NCBI RefSeq assembly: GCF_042242105.1
Contig: NC_092034.1
Coordinates: 4,893,144-4,957,143 of the forward strand
Source: Pempheris klunzingeri
Lineage: Eukaryota; Chordata; Actinopteri; Acropomatiformes; Pempheridae
Direction: 5' to 3'
DNA length: 64,000 nt
In this document: piece by piece, positions 45,901 to 61,405 of the stretch
Numbering within the stretch: the stretch's first letter is position 1
How the letters are laid out: each line of letters opens with the position of its first letter
The notes under the pieces: model-generated
Database searches by the model: none
Told to the model about the DNA's origin: nothing
What the model saw: the letters and a program-made list of their open reading frames with translations, nothing else
Translations under genes and position numbers: made by a program

Positions 45901-48230
45901 CAAGAAAAGATTATCTAAATATACATGTTTTGCTCTCTAAAGTATGGCTTTGATGTCATTTCTAGGCTGTAAAGCTGTGCCCAAATATCCGCTCTTGGCA
46001 TACCGCACCAATTACTTTCCACTATAAATTACATTATATTCTTGTCAAGCATAATAAGAAGTGGATGTAGATAAACATATACAAGCAGAGGAGAATATTA
46101 AGGTAGCAAGCGTGGATTTGGGGAGACACTGTACAGACGCTGAAGTGTATAAATGGTATGTACAAAAACCCTGGCCGCTATTTGCCAAGCTCTTGTCTGC
46201 CGTGACGTCAAGAGGTTTTTAAGGAGGATGTGGGGACTTCACTTAAGCCATCTTGGACAAACTATATGCGGCTTTGCTCCATTCATGATCACAGCAGTAA
46301 GACGAGCTTTTTATTCCACCCATCCCTTTCTGCTCATTCACAGCAACCATGCTGTTCTCGTCGAACCTCTCATTTGGTTGCCTTCGGGGGAAAGTGAAAT
46401 GAGGTCAGGCTAACAAAGCAAAGCGAAAAACACCGAAGAAAAAAAACACTGACAAAGAAAGAAAGAGGAAGAAAGACAGAAATAAAGACCAGTGTCCTTA
46501 TAGGATATAATACAGTGCAGTATATTTCCAACGGGAGCTAAATTTCTAAAATTAGCTTAAACTCCAGATGAGAGATTAGGAAAAAACTGTAAATTAGGGT
46601 GTGATATGATGCATTGACAAATCTGACCTGAATCATCTTGCACATCTTGAACAACATGCTGAAGTAGCAGCATCTGCCATGTGTTAACAACTGTAGCTGT
46701 GTTAGCAAAGTGCATCCACACAAATGGCTTTAATTAGTTAGTTTGCTGTTTAAGAGAAGCAAAGGGGGGGTTGATGGATCGGTAAAGGTGTATTGGCTGT
46801 TGTGATATTGCAAAGAAAGACGTGATATCCCTGCTTGAGAGTAGTAAAAAGTCATAAGTGGAAGAAACTTTCAGATTAGACTACATGCAAAACTCGCGAC
46901 TGACCATAGAGAAGAGCGACTATGATGGCTTTATCAACTCTCCATATTGTACTGAATTTGTATCAAACTCCTTTTTCCCCTCCTTTTTTTTTTTAACACT
47001 GCCCCCATGTGACATTTGGAGTTGAGGCATTTGGCTTACACCAATCTGAGAGAACAATCTTGTTAGATGCCACAAGGAACATGGCTGCACATAGTGACTC
47101 CTGTGAGGATCAAAACTGTGCCCTTTCAGATGCAGGTCGCCTTCATCCAAGCGCCTGAATGATCTCACAGCCTCAAATCCACAAGGCTTATCACAAGTCC
47201 CATTTCACATTGAAATGACCAGCTTAGCGTTACTTTCTTGCGTTGTGTCTGTTGCCAAGCAACATTAAGCTTCTTTAGATTCTGACAGGTAGCTATTTAC
47301 AGCCTCCAGACAGAGACTCTGTTTTCAATTACATGGATCTGGCTCCTGAACACGGAAGACTCAAAATCTTCTCTCTTTATGTGCGTAACGAAAGATAAAT
47401 GTGGAGTTAATGCTTTTTCAGAAACACAAATGTTCTCGCAGTTGTAAAAGCACTCAAGTCATAGCAGCACAGATTGCCTGGGCCCTAATGTGAGCCTCTC
47501 ATCCACTTCTTTGTACAGTCATTACAATAAGAAAATCACATGTCGTCCAAATTGTGAATGTACACTATTTGCAGACGGGTGTAAAACAGCTGCTGCACTG
47601 TAAGTGTGCAGTGTGAGTGATGCTGAACAGCTGGATATCAAAAGGGGCAGCAGGTCCAGGTACATAAAGGAGGCTGAATCTCAGTGGTGTCCAGTAAGCT
47701 TATCTGGGCTCTTTTCTAACTTGTTAATCCTATCAGCTCCAGCACAACTGTATCTACACTGCCCAGACCCACATAGATTTAACATTTTTAAATATTTACA
47801 AGCTATGCTCATTTTTTTTTGAGGTGTCTGTCTAAAATGTCTGCCAAGTCAAATCCACCTAAATCCCTATTAGTAAGTGTACGTCAGGTAATTATCTGAA
47901 AACCATGTCAAATCCGCTTAAGGGGAGAAAAAGGGGGTTTGATATCAAACTCAGGTGATGTCATCAACAAATTTCATCTCCGCTGTGAAGGAAGGAGGAA
48001 ACAGTCGGACTATGACAGAGAAGAGCGAGCGGGCGGCGACGATGGCGATGCGCTTTTGTGCAACTGCTTCCTGTCCTCGAAATAGAAAAGAGGTTACATT
48101 CCAATAATAATTGTAGTAATTAGTGAGATTATTATTAAAGCGATGGAGAGTAACGTCTGGCTGTTTAGAAGCAGTTCAGTGAGCTACATACATCGAGGGG
48201 GAGAGAAGGGAGGGGAAATGGGTGAAGCAG
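42930..48230. other. Long gene-free stretch
   Basis: No coding exon recognised on either strand. Several AATAAA hexamers occur on the minus strand, one near 45345, so part of it could be a 3'UTR or downstream region of pcp4. This is not supported by anything else. GAAAGTGAAA near 46391 is an IRF core only. Confidence 0.4.
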
Positions 48231-48233
48231 GAG

Positions 48234-48259
48234 GGTGTGTGTGTGTGTGTGTGTGTGTT
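48234..48259. repeat. (GT)n microsatellite
   Basis: About 13 GT units. Confidence 0.9.
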
Positions 48260-50570
48260 GTAGGGATCATTCGTTTGTACAGTGTGCTTCATATGTACTG
48301 CTGTAAGTGTGAGTGTGACTAATTTTCTTTCTGTCATTCAGTGTCTTTCTTTCCGTCTCTGTCCAACAGCTGCAGTGTCTCTCTTTCTTTCTGTCTGTCT
48401 GATCTAAAGGTGACAGGGCTCAGGTTCACGTCTGGCATCTGCTCCCAATCATTATCAAGTGTTTATTTAAGGATGCGGAGGTTCGAGTTACCTACGGGGG
48501 CACTCGGTAACCCAACGCCGGGCATGGTTGAGAGCTCGCAGCCGTAGACAGACGCCGTGTAAATGTTGTAAATGTGACTTTAGGCTGAGAAGCAATATGA
48601 TGCCAGTTGTATGGCAAACGTCATTCTATATCAGTGGCTTCGGGCGTTGTGTCTGGCCTGCTGGAGTTCAAAACTATTCCTGGTTGTGTAAAGATAGTAG
48701 AAAGGTGCTGAGGCCTTGAGCTGTGCCATGATAACAATGTATGCTGCATTCAGTTTCTGTTTTGTGTGATACTTAGCCACTTTTATGTTGTATTAGCAGC
48801 CTCTTCTCATGCAGATTTAATTTTTATTCTTTCTTTTTTTTGTATATGAATATGCCTTAGTCAGCGGGAGGGACCAAACCGCTTTACTCAAGGTGCCCTT
48901 ACTAGCTTTTTCTCCTAGCATCTCAGTCTTTCTCACTGGATGGCGTTGGCTCAGTTGTTATGGAGATCTCAATGATAAATCCATCAGCTGAGAAAGAGCA
49001 TGAGGTCAGCTGCAAACAACAAAAATATATCGGCCAGAATCAACTCAACCTTAGGTAATGTAGCTGAGGAGTTAGTTCAAAAAAATAAAAAGAAAACTGC
49101 CTGTGACAGTTTCACCCGCAAAAGTGGAGGGTCAGCGGCTAGAAATGACAAGCCTCCTTTGAGTCTAACTCGGTCTGAAACCAAAGACCAACACTGTTTG
49201 CAAAGAAGTTGAAGAATTTCAAGTGGCAAATGTGTAGCAGCGGTAACAGAGAGATCAGTGCTCGGAGGGCGGTCAACGCTCAGGACACTATATAATTCTC
49301 CCAAGCTGTAACCGGCACTGAGGAGAGTCAGTTTACATCCAAGATGTGTGAAGGAAAACATCGTCTCACGTTGCCAGACTTCTCCTCCTGTGCCAAACCC
49401 CTTCTGTTCTTAGTTTAATCAAATCAAAACAGTGAGAATTATTTATCATTACTCGTCCTTGGACTGTCGGTGACGGAGAGCTTCACCGCGGCCACCGCTG
49501 ACACCTCTTCAGATCTAATAGCACATACTTCATTAAAACCACTTCAAATGGTTGTTTTCAAACGAGCAGGGACGAAGGTTTGAATGAATTTTCCATCCGG
49601 TAGTCCAGAGCTTATTGATACTAAACGGCATCAGATCGCTGGGAGACCGTTGAAAGATGCCGACACTGTAGACACATAAACACTTGATGATAACTAATGT
49701 GTCGATAATGTGTGAGAGAGGTGTTAACGACTCATGTGAGCGCACGGTGGGCCTACTTTTCCATCACGTATTGATCTTGCCTGCAGCAAATTGCCTCTGA
49801 CTGTGTTAGCAGCCAGTTTCCATGACCACCACCTCCGTCACCTGTGAGATCAGACTGGCAGAGGCGATCCAATATCTGGCCTACACAGGAGGTGATGCAA
49901 GGGTGATTTTACACCTGAGACACTTACTCGGTGTTATTTTCATTCTTGCAGAGAGAGGGGGGACAGAATGAGAGAAAGCTTGTGATGGCGAAGGAGGCGG
50001 AAAGAGAAGAACCTGGAAACTAGAGAGTGTGCTTCTCTTCTTTTTGTGCGTTCCTGTTTCAATCGCCGCTGAAGGACGTGTGCTTGTTCTGTCAGTCAGC
50101 AGAGAGAAGCGTTTGTCTGCACAACCTCTCTCTGCTTGTGAGCTGGGCTTGTGTTGCATCTGCTAGCGAGGACGAGGGGGTAGGAGTTGCACGTTCGGGA
50201 GCATCGAGGGACACACAGGTGATATGTGGGGACATTTGCAAAGGTTAATTTGGTGACGGGAGGTTACAGTATTTCTTCATGCTAGATTATAAATTCCAAA
50301 TCTCCACCTTTTTTCCTCATCCTTTCCCTCTTTCTCGACCCTCCCAACTTCAGCGTCCTTGATATCACTCGATCTCTCATGCAAAAAGGCATTTCATGAC
50401 AATTTGCATAATATGACGATAAATCCTGAACAATTAAAATCCCTGCTCCGTCACCCCCAAACCACTCATCTGAACCATTTACTGTATTTCTGTACATCTG
50501 CGGAATTTTTTTTTCTTTTTTTTTTCTCTTTTTTTCTCTCATTTAATTTTTTTTTTTTTTATAATCAGTC
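48260..50570. other. Region downstream of pcp4
   Basis: No coding exon recognised. T-rich runs near 50507-50560 directly follow the pcp4 stop codon and probably belong to its 3'UTR. Confidence 0.4.
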
Positions 50571-50573
50571 ACT

Positions 50574-52198
<1,625 letters not shown>

Positions 52199-52324
52199 CT
52201 GTGGAGAAGAAAAAAGAATACTTTGAGCAACATGAACTGTAACTGTAGTCACATTATTGTATGGACTTTTGCTCTACACCTGAGACGACTTGTTTAGAAG
52301 ACACTTAGACTGGGATGTTTATTG

Positions 52325-52325
52325 T

Positions 52326-52362
<37 letters not shown>

Positions 52363-52371
52363 CATATACAC
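52325..52371. repeat. (CA)n(TA)n microsatellite
   Basis: CA then TA dinucleotide runs directly at the left end of Tc1-like copy 2. Confidence 0.9.
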
Positions 52372-52372
52372 A

Positions 52373-53075
52373 CACTACTCACAAAAAGTTAGGGATATTT
52401 GGCTTTCGGGTGAAATTTCAGGATGAACCTAAAATGCATTCTAACCTTTCCAGGTGAACTTAATGTGACCTTCTCTAAACCTTTGAATGCACATGTCCAA
52501 CTGTTCAGTGTCTCAGGACTTTCTGCACAAGCTGCTGTTCTCTAACAAGAAGCTTAACAGCAACATTCACAACAGGTTTGATCCATGAATCCACCAATAT
52601 ATTTCCTGCTTCAGTTAGAATTGGTATTTAAACAGTCCTCCTCATCCTGCTGTTCACATTCTGACATCATGAGACCAAGACGACACCTAACAGTTGATCA
52701 GCAGCATCTCAACACTGGAGGCTTCAAACAGGAAGTCCTCAGACGGAGGTGTTCACTGAGCTTAGAGGGTCACAGAGTGTCATCAGGAGGTTGGAACAGT
52801 GATACAGAGACTGGAAGAGTCACAGAAAGGAGAGGAGTGGACGTCCTTTGGCCACATCCCAATTTATTGAGACACTGAAAATGTTTTGTTGTGGTTTACC
52901 TACCACTGTTGTTAGATTTTCTTCAAATACATTGTTTAAAATGAAGAAATGACCATTGCATGCTTCTACTTAAATGCCCTACTTTCATGATATAATATCA
53001 CTGTAGCATTCACTTTTTACATTTTCCATATATTTCACCTGAAAGTCGAATATCCCTAACTTTTTGTGAGTAGTG
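52373..53075. mobile_element. Tc1-like element, copy 2 (703 bp) with transposase fragment
   Basis: Has the same terminal inverted repeats as 41083-41504, and nearly identical sequence over the shared parts. The interior plus strand (52585-52878) contains IMRPRRHLTVDQQH and GHRVSSGGWNSDTE, resembling the N-terminal DNA-binding part of Tc1-like transposases. The catalytic DDE/D part is absent, so it is non-autonomous. It was inserted next to a CA/TA microsatellite, probably within the first intron of pcp4. Confidence 0.8.
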
Positions 53076-53079
53076 TGTA

Positions 53080-54020
53080 TATATACATCCATGTACCTAA
53101 AGGCACACACACAAAACGTGAAACATGTTGTGTACCACAGCATCTACACAACTACGCAACATCCTGCCAAATGTAGGTGTTTTCAGTCATGATTGAACGG
53201 TCCAAGTGTCATGGTTTTAATAAATATTACAGCTCCCACTGTGCTCACTTCTGTTACAGTATTCTGCCAAACAGTGCGGCCCAATAGTTTCACATTTTGC
53301 TCAGAAACACTTCCTGGCAGACTGGACGAGAAGCAGAAGACTGCATGGTGTCCTCTTGGAAGCATTATGAGGGACTCTAAGTGACCCATTCACTGCTGAA
53401 TGAGCATGTGGGAAAGTCAGGTTCTCCTACATCTTGTCATGTTTACCGTCAGAGAGAAGAAACAGAAAATGACAGGGGCTAACATCTCTGCCATCTCCAG
53501 ACAAGTGATCTAATTTTATAACCTGTTTTTCTGTCTCACTGAAATCCAGTTTGTTTTCAGCCAACGGCCTCACTTCCTTTTCTGGATCTCTCATTTTGTC
53601 ATTCACTTACCTAGTTATGCTTCAATTTAGGTATTTTCTATTCTTGGCTCTCATTCTTTCACCAATTTCTCTCATATTTGCTCACTTCACAACTGTTCAT
53701 ATGTATAATTACAATAGTATGAGATGTAACTGCTTTTGCCTCCTAAAATATGCCACTTGTTAGCACATTTACGCTACATCTAGGGGCATTTCTGGCCTTA
53801 CAAAGCTTCTTTAAGCTGCACTCACCAGTATTTTTATATCAGCAATTGAAGAATAATGTCTAATGTGAAAGATGTCGGTCATAGTTACAACTCCTCTAGG
53901 AATATCAGCCAAGTCTGCAGTTTCCCTCGGGTCTACAAAGCATTTTAGCATCTTTAAGCTCATTGTTTTGGTTTTGATGAGCTCTCATCGACCTCATTTC
54001 CAGCTCGTTTCAGCAGAAAG
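53080..54020. other. Presumed pcp4 intron 1 sequence
   Basis: No coding sequence recognised. Confidence 0.35.
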
Positions 54021-54029
54021 TGTTTGATA

Positions 54030-54290
54030 AACCCACTTTGCGTCTCCTGCTCAGCAGACATAAAAAGGGTAGCGACCAGCTAGCAGACATAAAGGAGCAT
54101 TGACAAGACCAGAGCTAGAATTAAAGGGGATATTGGACTTTTGGCAAGTGGCCTGACACAAAACTCTAAATGACTGTTGCTTGGTGTCGGCTAGATATGT
54201 AAATAGGCTACTATTAAAGATGTTAGCCATATTCATGAGGTGATAATATGTTTACAGCTTGTTCTGTCACCTCCAGGTGGCCAAAAAAAA
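54030..54290. repeat. Possible degenerate fish repeat
   Basis: 'aaaggagcattgacaagacc', 'agagctagaattaaagggga' and 'atattggacttttggcaag' recall an old teleost repeat; the identity is weak. Confidence 0.35.
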
Positions 54291-54299
54291 TCAATGAAT

Positions 54300-54850
54300 A
54301 CTGCCTAAAATAGAAGTAAAAGTGTGTGTGTGACCATTTTTAGGTTAATATTCTCAGATTTTCTGTCACCTCACTATGGTTTTCGCTGTGTTGTTGTTCT
54401 GTATGTGTTTTTATGTCATGGGGTGTAATGAGAAATGGTACTTATGGACTTTTTTGGAGTAGGAGATGTGAATCCATGTCTAAATTCTCATCTAAGCTTT
54501 CCTTCACTTCTCTCATTTTCCTTGTTAAAAATGATATTTTTAACTCAGACCTTCATTAGCTGTCATACTTCTAACAGCTCCTCTCCCTCGGCTCCCTCTT
54601 GCTTCTCTTTCATTTTTTTTCTAACTTTTTTCTTCAGTCCTTAAAGCTGTACTTGCTTTTTTTTTTGCTGCTACATTATTAGTGTTACTCTTGTGGTCAG
54701 TGATACAGGAGAGAGTGAAGAAAACTGACAGTGGGACATGGACAGGGAGGGGGGGGGAGAGATTTTGACAGATTCTGCAATTATGCAATGTCGTTTCAGA
54801 TGGAAGAGAAAAAAAGGGGAATCTGCGCATGTCCATGTGTGTGCTCCCAT
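54300..54850. other. Presumed pcp4 intron 1 sequence
   Basis: T-rich and G-rich simple stretches only; no gene recognised. Confidence 0.35.
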
Positions 54851-55041
54851 GCCTATCCATGTGTGTGTGTGTGTGAGTCTAAGTGTGTGTATGCGCCATC
54901 TATCCCTGCTTAACTCTGTCCTTATTGCACTTTATGATCCATGTAGCAAATGGCCCATGCATAACACAATCTCCAAGAGAGCGTGAATAAGTTGTGAGGA
55001 CAGGCCTGTCACTCCAGCCCTGCCAATAACTCAGCAGGAGT

Positions 55042-55110
55042 CTGTGTGTGTGTGTGTGTGTTTGCATGTGTTTGCATGTGTGTGTGTGTGTGTGTGCATG
55101 TGTGTGTGTG
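55042..55110. repeat. Compound (TG)n repeat
   Basis: TG runs with a tandem 10-bp unit 'tttgcatgtg' twice and GCATG interruptions. Confidence 0.9.
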
Positions 55111-55196
55111 CACCTATGTCTACATGAGTGCATGCGTGTGCTGATGTGATGATTTGTGTGGGAGTTTTTCCTGCGCTCATACAGTCTGTGAGCATG

Positions 55197-55197
<1 letters not shown>

Positions 55198-55235
<38 letters not shown>
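55198..55235. repeat. (GT)n microsatellite
   Basis: About 18 GT units. Confidence 0.95.
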
Positions 55236-55236
<1 letters not shown>

Positions 55237-55998
55237 ACACGTGCAAAAGAAACCCAGTGGGTCAACAGCCAATCCAGGGCCCACGTTCAAAGCCAGACAG
55301 CGAAGAAAACTAATGTTCAGTGACTGCAAGTGTATACAGTATGTGTCTGGTAGGAGGAGGAGAGGGACTGGGGGTGAGAGGCACAGTGAAGAGAGAGGGA
55401 GGAAGAGGAGGAGAGTAGGGCGAGACGAAGAGCTGGGAGAGAGGAAATTCAAATGACAGGCAAGTAGGAAGAGGTAGAGACGGGGTGCTAGAGAACAAGC
55501 CGGAAAGAAAACATATACATGTAAAGAGTGACTTAGTCTGAGCAACTATTTGTTTTTATATCGAAACCTGTGAGAAGTGAAAGTTCAGTGTTGATTTTTG
55601 CCAGGATGTTGGTATGAAAGTGAGCAAGCATGCACAATGCCAGGACCCTGAAACCAGCTAAATGGAATTCAGCCATCAGCAATTGCATTTACACCTGCGT
55701 CCTCAATCAGGGAGTGATTTACCACAACAGTTGGTCGTCAGCTAGATTGGTCAGTTTTTCTGTAAGCAGTAACCAGTCAAGTTTATCTCGGAGGTGATTT
55801 CTCTCTGATTTAGTGGCTTGAAAAAAAGAACCCAGTCATGATCTCAACAAGCTGAATCATTTCCTCAGATTCTATTATTGTGTAGAACAGGATACATTTG
55901 AGATTATTGCTCAGTATAAACACATCATGTTTGAAACAATGTAGACTACAAGCCCGTGCCCTGAAGGGGGAAAGCTCGGCCAATAAGAGATAGGTAGC

Positions 55999-56000
<2 letters not shown>

Positions 56001-56078
<78 letters not shown>
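56001..56078. repeat. (TG)n microsatellite
   Basis: About 39 uninterrupted TG units, the longest pure dinucleotide run in the right half. Confidence 0.95.
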
Positions 56079-56079
<1 letters not shown>

Positions 56080-56099
56080 CGTAACCTGAATTGAAATTG

Positions 56100-58920
56100 T
56101 TGTGGGAGGGAGTCTCCGCCAGTGAATATGATGAGAGCCAGCACATAGCCACAGCCGCATTACAGTCTGTTTAGGGCAGCGGGCCTGCCTCTGAAATTTG
56201 TGTTACTTAGTGTGCTATACACTGATTGGCCATCAGCATATACATCATTTAATCAGTTAAAACTGGTCTAATTTGTAAAACACAAGTGTTTTAATCTGTA
56301 GCTAGTTGGCCAAAGAGTAGCAGGAGCCAGATTTCCCTCATCATAAGACAAGAGTAAGGAGAGCTGACTGACAGGATGACGGTGGAGGATTTGGTGTCAA
56401 AGTGAAAAGCAAGCGTATTAGCAATATTTCAGATTTAAGGGAAAGATATAAAGATGTAACATTACAGATCAAAGTAGCCCAAAGCGTGCTACACGAATGC
56501 CTTTTCTTGAAAAATGTCTGGTGTAACGAGTAACGCCTCTGTTGTCACAAATGTATTAACATGAGAGAAAGTTTCCTCACCGTGACATCCCTATTAGGTG
56601 GCTGCAGTCACCCATCACGTGTCTGGATAAATTCAGGGTGCAGCATTGAAGCTTTCAAGAGGCTAAATGTTATGTTCGCTGCTACAGGAGACAAATAAAG
56701 TCCCAATTTAAGCAGCGTTATGACATCTTTCTCCCATTCTTCACTGCAGAGTTGAGAGGTAGTTACCACCTAAACTGATTTAAATTGCATTTGCATTATT
56801 GGTTAGAAAAACAAGCAATTAGATTTTTCTTTTCTCCCTGAAATTATTCAGCCCTATTTCAGGGAGTGCAAAAAAAAAAAAAGTTCTCACTGCACCACTG
56901 CAGTCGTGCCGAACCATCAAGGCAACAAGCAAGAAAATGAGCAGCAATGGTGCAACGGAGAGAGAGGGGCAGACAGAAGAAGGGAGTAAAAAAACGGAAA
57001 AAAAAGAGAAGTGGCGAGACACGGCAAGGTAGAAAGAGGAAAAGACTGCAGAGATATGAGTGAGTGTGTCTGCAGCAAGCGGGGGAAACACTGCAGAGAG
57101 GAAGAGGGAGGCTGTATGTTCAGCATTAGCACACATCACACAGTGAGAGGAGCAGGGGCTTTCGGTGAAGGAGGCATTAAAACGGGCTTTTGCTCAGAGA
57201 GGATCCTCTTTCAACAGCTGAGAGGAGAAAATGGAATTTGGCCTTGACAAACATGAGGATAAAAAACCCAAAAGTACAAACATGAATACAGATGGGTGAC
57301 AAATTAAAGGGAAAAGCTGTGTAAATGAGCGGAGAAACATATCTAATACTAATCCCCAAATTGTTTGATTATTTTTAATTAAATCAAAAGTGATTGAGGG
57401 AGAAATTCGTCATGTTTTTGGCAGCAGATGTCAAACAATGTAAAAAAAATAAATAAATAATCCAATTCATAAAACCTGTTTACATTGCCCAGAATTAAAG
57501 CTTGACACAATTCACCTATCAGGGATGTCAGAATATTTTTTCTCTCTCATCATCTTCTCTAATTCCCTCCTTTAGCACTGTTCTTTCAATGCGTGTGAGG
57601 GGCTTCAATTTAATTCCAAACACTGGATGTATCTCTGTGTGTGCAGTTGGTGACTGGCAAACACCATTACATGTTAATGACTGGTGAATAAAAGGGTGAG
57701 CAGGCATCTAGTTTCAGTCAGATTGGATTGGATGGCAGATCAGCGTGAGAGACTGAGAAGACCAGGAAGAGCCCGAAAGAGACACTTTAGAACCACTTAA
57801 ACTGAGAAAGTGAGAGATGATGACGGAAAGAAGAGAAAAACAGAGCAGAAGAATGAGTTTAGTCCCAGCGCTTTGCTTCACTTTAAGTGCCTTGTCTCTT
57901 GTTGGCCACTAAATATCAGAACTGTCCTCTCAGCTGATGTAGACAAGAAGTTACCATATTTTCAAATCTCCCGAGGCATCTGCTAAAACAGCTTCAAAAC
58001 ACCAAACTGTGTGGGGGATTGGCCCTTTAAACATCTGAAAAATCTGACCTTTAATTGTAGCCACAAGCAGTCACTACATCACCAAGATCCAACAGCAACT
58101 GTCATAAAGTCTTTAATCACCATTTTGGTAATTAATGGTGGAGAAAATGAAATATGGAAAAGTTGGCCTGAATAGCTTAATGTGTTTGATTATATATTCA
58201 GATTTGGTTTATCCCTGATAATAACAAAATCATGTTCTCCATTCTTAGAGCATCTCTGCCTCCATTATCGTCTCCTCTCTCCTCACCATCCTTAATGTCC
58301 TCACACCGTCTCTAAGGGTCATTTCAGAGTGGCAGTCACTTCACTTATTCTCTTTTTAAAACACAAACCAAACCTCCGTGGGTTTAAAAAAAAAAACGTG
58401 TGACCGCGCGGAAGGTCGTCAGCCCGTGTCTCGGACCTGCTGGGAAATTCTGCTTGAAAATAACTTCTAAGAGCCACTTTCCCCTCACGCCTCTGTTAGT
58501 TATGAGGGCACTTAACCCCCTTTTGCTCCAGTGAAGCTGCTTTGTGATCGACGGGAGATTAATGTTAGTGAGCCGCGCAGCTTCCTGTAAGAAAGTAACT
58601 GTGTTAATGGGATGTAGAGGAAACACGTTGGCTTTTAATTCAGCGCTTTTCTCCCCGTGAAGACGTTTCTGCATCTAAAGGTCAGATATTAGCCTTCTGA
58701 ATTGGCTGAAATTAAGTTAGAATTTGACCTCTGACCCTGAAATCATCATATAATAATCCTCATATCATCTGTCTTTCACTTTGTCTCATCCTTTCTTCCT
58801 CTCTAGCCTTTTCCACTTCCTCCCTCTTAATCACAAATGACTAGCTAGCATTAACCCCTCTTGAGATGTGTCCTCATCACCCCTCCTACCTCCACCCTCT
58901 GCTTTTAGTCAGGGATTTCC
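56100..58920. other. Presumed pcp4 intron 1 sequence
   Basis: No gene recognised. Purine-rich stretches near 56930-57110. Confidence 0.35.
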
Positions 58921-58964
58921 CTCTTTTACATGTGGTAGTTAGCGCTGTGATGCATGAGCAGCGA

Positions 58965-59160
58965 GGCCCGGAGAAAGGCTGAGAGAAAGAGAGGAAGGGA
59001 AGGGAGGGCGGGGGAGGTGGGAGGGTAAGGACGGGAGACAGAGACAGATTGCAGCATTTAACAGCCTGCCCTGGGGAGCCGCTGAAGGTGATAGAGAGAG
59101 AGAAAGACACATATGGAGGAAGAGGGAGGCAAGATAGAGAGAAAGAGACATGCATTGTAG
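58965..59160. repeat. Purine-rich tract with G-quadruplex potential
   Basis: Mostly G and A on the plus strand, with closely spaced G-runs near 59001-59026 ('gaagggagggcgggggagg'). Confidence 0.6.
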
Positions 59161-59684
59161 CAAGAGGGTGATAAAAAAATAAGCTCGCAGACTGGCTCAG
59201 TGAGAAAGATTGGAACATACACTACCTATTCAGTGGAGACTCGGCTGGCATAAATGGAGTCCAGATGGGCGCGCACACGCGCACATGCTCGTACTGTACA
59301 CACATATACAGAAGCAAGAAACACATGCACCCCACCATCCGCTCCCAACACTCTCCTCCGCTCACACAATGCGATGCACTTCATTTACAACAAGGTTTCC
59401 CTCTGGGGTATGCACCTCCCCGAGCTGTTTTTCTCACACTTCTGTCACATTTCTTTATCCGCTCCTCGCTGGCCCTTTTCCACCATCCCTGCATCTCAAA
59501 GCCAAGTCTTCATGGAACAAACATAATAAATATTAGATTAGTTATATAAGGACCTAGAGAGCTGCCTGCAATTGTCAGAAATGATTAAAGTCACAACCCA
59601 GCCCACTGTTCCTGTCTGTTGTCCAATCCAAACTTATTTGCGGAGGTGTTTTGTTTTCAGGGGGGGGGAATTTGGGGTCATCAT

Positions 59685-59885
59685 TTGGAACTGAAACTAA
59701 CAGTTCTTTTCATTACTGATTAGTTTGATGATTAACTCTACGTTGACGTATTCAAAATGCTTCAATCATCCAAAACCCAAAGATATTTATGATGTTTATT
59801 ATCGCAACAAGAGAAATTAAAGCTGGAAACAGATCATATTTGGGAATTTTGCTTTAAAAATGACAATTGATGATCAAATCCTCTG
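59685..59885. repeat. Fish interspersed repeat, 'ctgcaactaacgattatttt' family, copy 1
   Basis: 'aactgaaactaacagttctt', 'cattactgattagtttgatg', 'caaaacccaaagatattt' and 'attaaagctggaaacagatc' follow the order of this common teleost repeat. Confidence 0.65.
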
Positions 59886-59889
59886 CAGA

Positions 59890-61390
59890 AACAATAACTC
59901 TGTCATTGAAGTGTTTCGTGCTTCAGTATGAGAGCTTTTCTTTAAATTATACTTCTGTGAGCGCTTAAAATCAACAATTCACACTGTCTTTTGTTGTGAC
60001 TTCAAGTTAAACTTCAGGTAACAGATTTGTGCTTTTGTTGAGATCCTAACATTTACTGATCTGGTGTTTTTGCACGGGGAACAATATGTAAACATAAAAA
60101 GTGTTGGGGAAAAAAAAAAGCCAATAACAAAACACATCTCTCTGCCTCTACGTAACGATTAAATGAAAAGGCTGTCTTGGGAAACTAGCTGAAAAGATAA
60201 ATGAGTAGAGCAACAGTGCTAACTAGCCCACGGGGGGATGCAATAATTACGAGTCAAAATAAGGTGACTTAGTGGAGTCATTACCGATTGGTCCAGAGGG
60301 AGGATGCATCATTTGTTGGAGGCGACACTGACACTGTTTTTTGTTTTTTGCTTTTTTTTTTTTTTTGTGGCAAGAAAAAAGGGAAGCAGGCTTTTTGGCT
60401 GGAGGTTTCTCTTTTTACAGCTACCCATCTCATGTATCCCTGCCTCTTTTTTCCAATCTTCTTACATAACATACGGCACTCGAGGGGGGCGTTTTTATCC
60501 ACCTTATATTTTCCACGAGTGCTTACATATTTAGACCGGGCCGACTCATGCTCTTCTCTCTTTTCATCTCCTCTTCTGCTCTCTACCCTTTTTGCCAATT
60601 TTACACCCACCCGATTGTTGTTTCCATCTTGCTGCCGTATTCCCCCCCCTCCTCCTCTTCATCACTCCTCTGAGGACGCTCAGGCAGCGGCCTGTGTTCG
60701 GCCGGGCAGCCAGATGTGCGTTGGTGCTGAGTGTGTGCTACTGTACGAGCAGAACATCTGCTCAAAGCTGCTCTTACTGTAAGTGGACCAGGCTGTTAAG
60801 CTCTCTGAATGCTCCGTGCAGCCAGGACTTCTGCTCACTCAGACTGCTGTTTTAGAGCTTAATTACAGATTCTAATGGGCTCTGATTGGCTGCAGGTTCT
60901 AATGAACTTAAGGCTTGAATATAATTAGAATTGGAGCTGAACTTTGAGCTGTTAACATCCAGTCTGACAACAACAGAGCTATAATGGACACAAGGGTCAC
61001 AAGATAATGTTGTGTTGTATTTTATATTTAAAAAAAAGCACATTTGGCTCTAAAGATAGACGACCTCCAGCTTAAGAGCTTAACCTGTATGAAGCAATGC
61101 TGCATTACACTTACATTATCTATAATCTCTGATCAACTTTATTGTAGGCTAACAGTAACTAACAATAACGGTAACATTTAATCCTCCAACAATGCAAAAC
61201 AAGGAGAAGAACCTTGGTGTTTGTGTATTTAACCATCACGTTTTACACATCCGTGTGTTTCCTCTGACTTTACGACCACTTGAATCTTTATTCAGCCCAT
61301 TCCTCCATCTGTTAAATTCTGCAGCTCGGCTCCCGTCAGCCTCTGTTCTCAAGCCATAACAATCTCCTCATGCTGAAACACACTGTACCT
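59890..61390. other. Presumed pcp4 intron 1 sequence
   Basis: No gene recognised; T-rich run near 60350-60366. Confidence 0.35.
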
Positions 61391-61395
61391 GCCCA

Positions 61396-61405
61396 CTAAA
61401 AATAG
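61396..61405. promoter_or_regulatory. MEF2-type motif
   Basis: CTAAAAATAG is a perfect MEF2 consensus site. A single short motif far from any known start is weak evidence of function. Confidence 0.2.

Noticed and set aside
46391-46402. GAAAGTGAAATG, an IRF-like site
   Set aside because: Only the eight-base core matches; a few such matches are expected by chance in 64 kb and no gene start is nearby.
54900-56160. Minus-strand His-Thr-rich open frames
   Set aside because: They are translations of (TG)n/(CA)n repeats at 55.0-56.1 kb.
60288-60782. 164-codon plus-strand frame
   Set aside because: It is driven by T-rich and C-rich runs; no family motif and no conserved splice sites.
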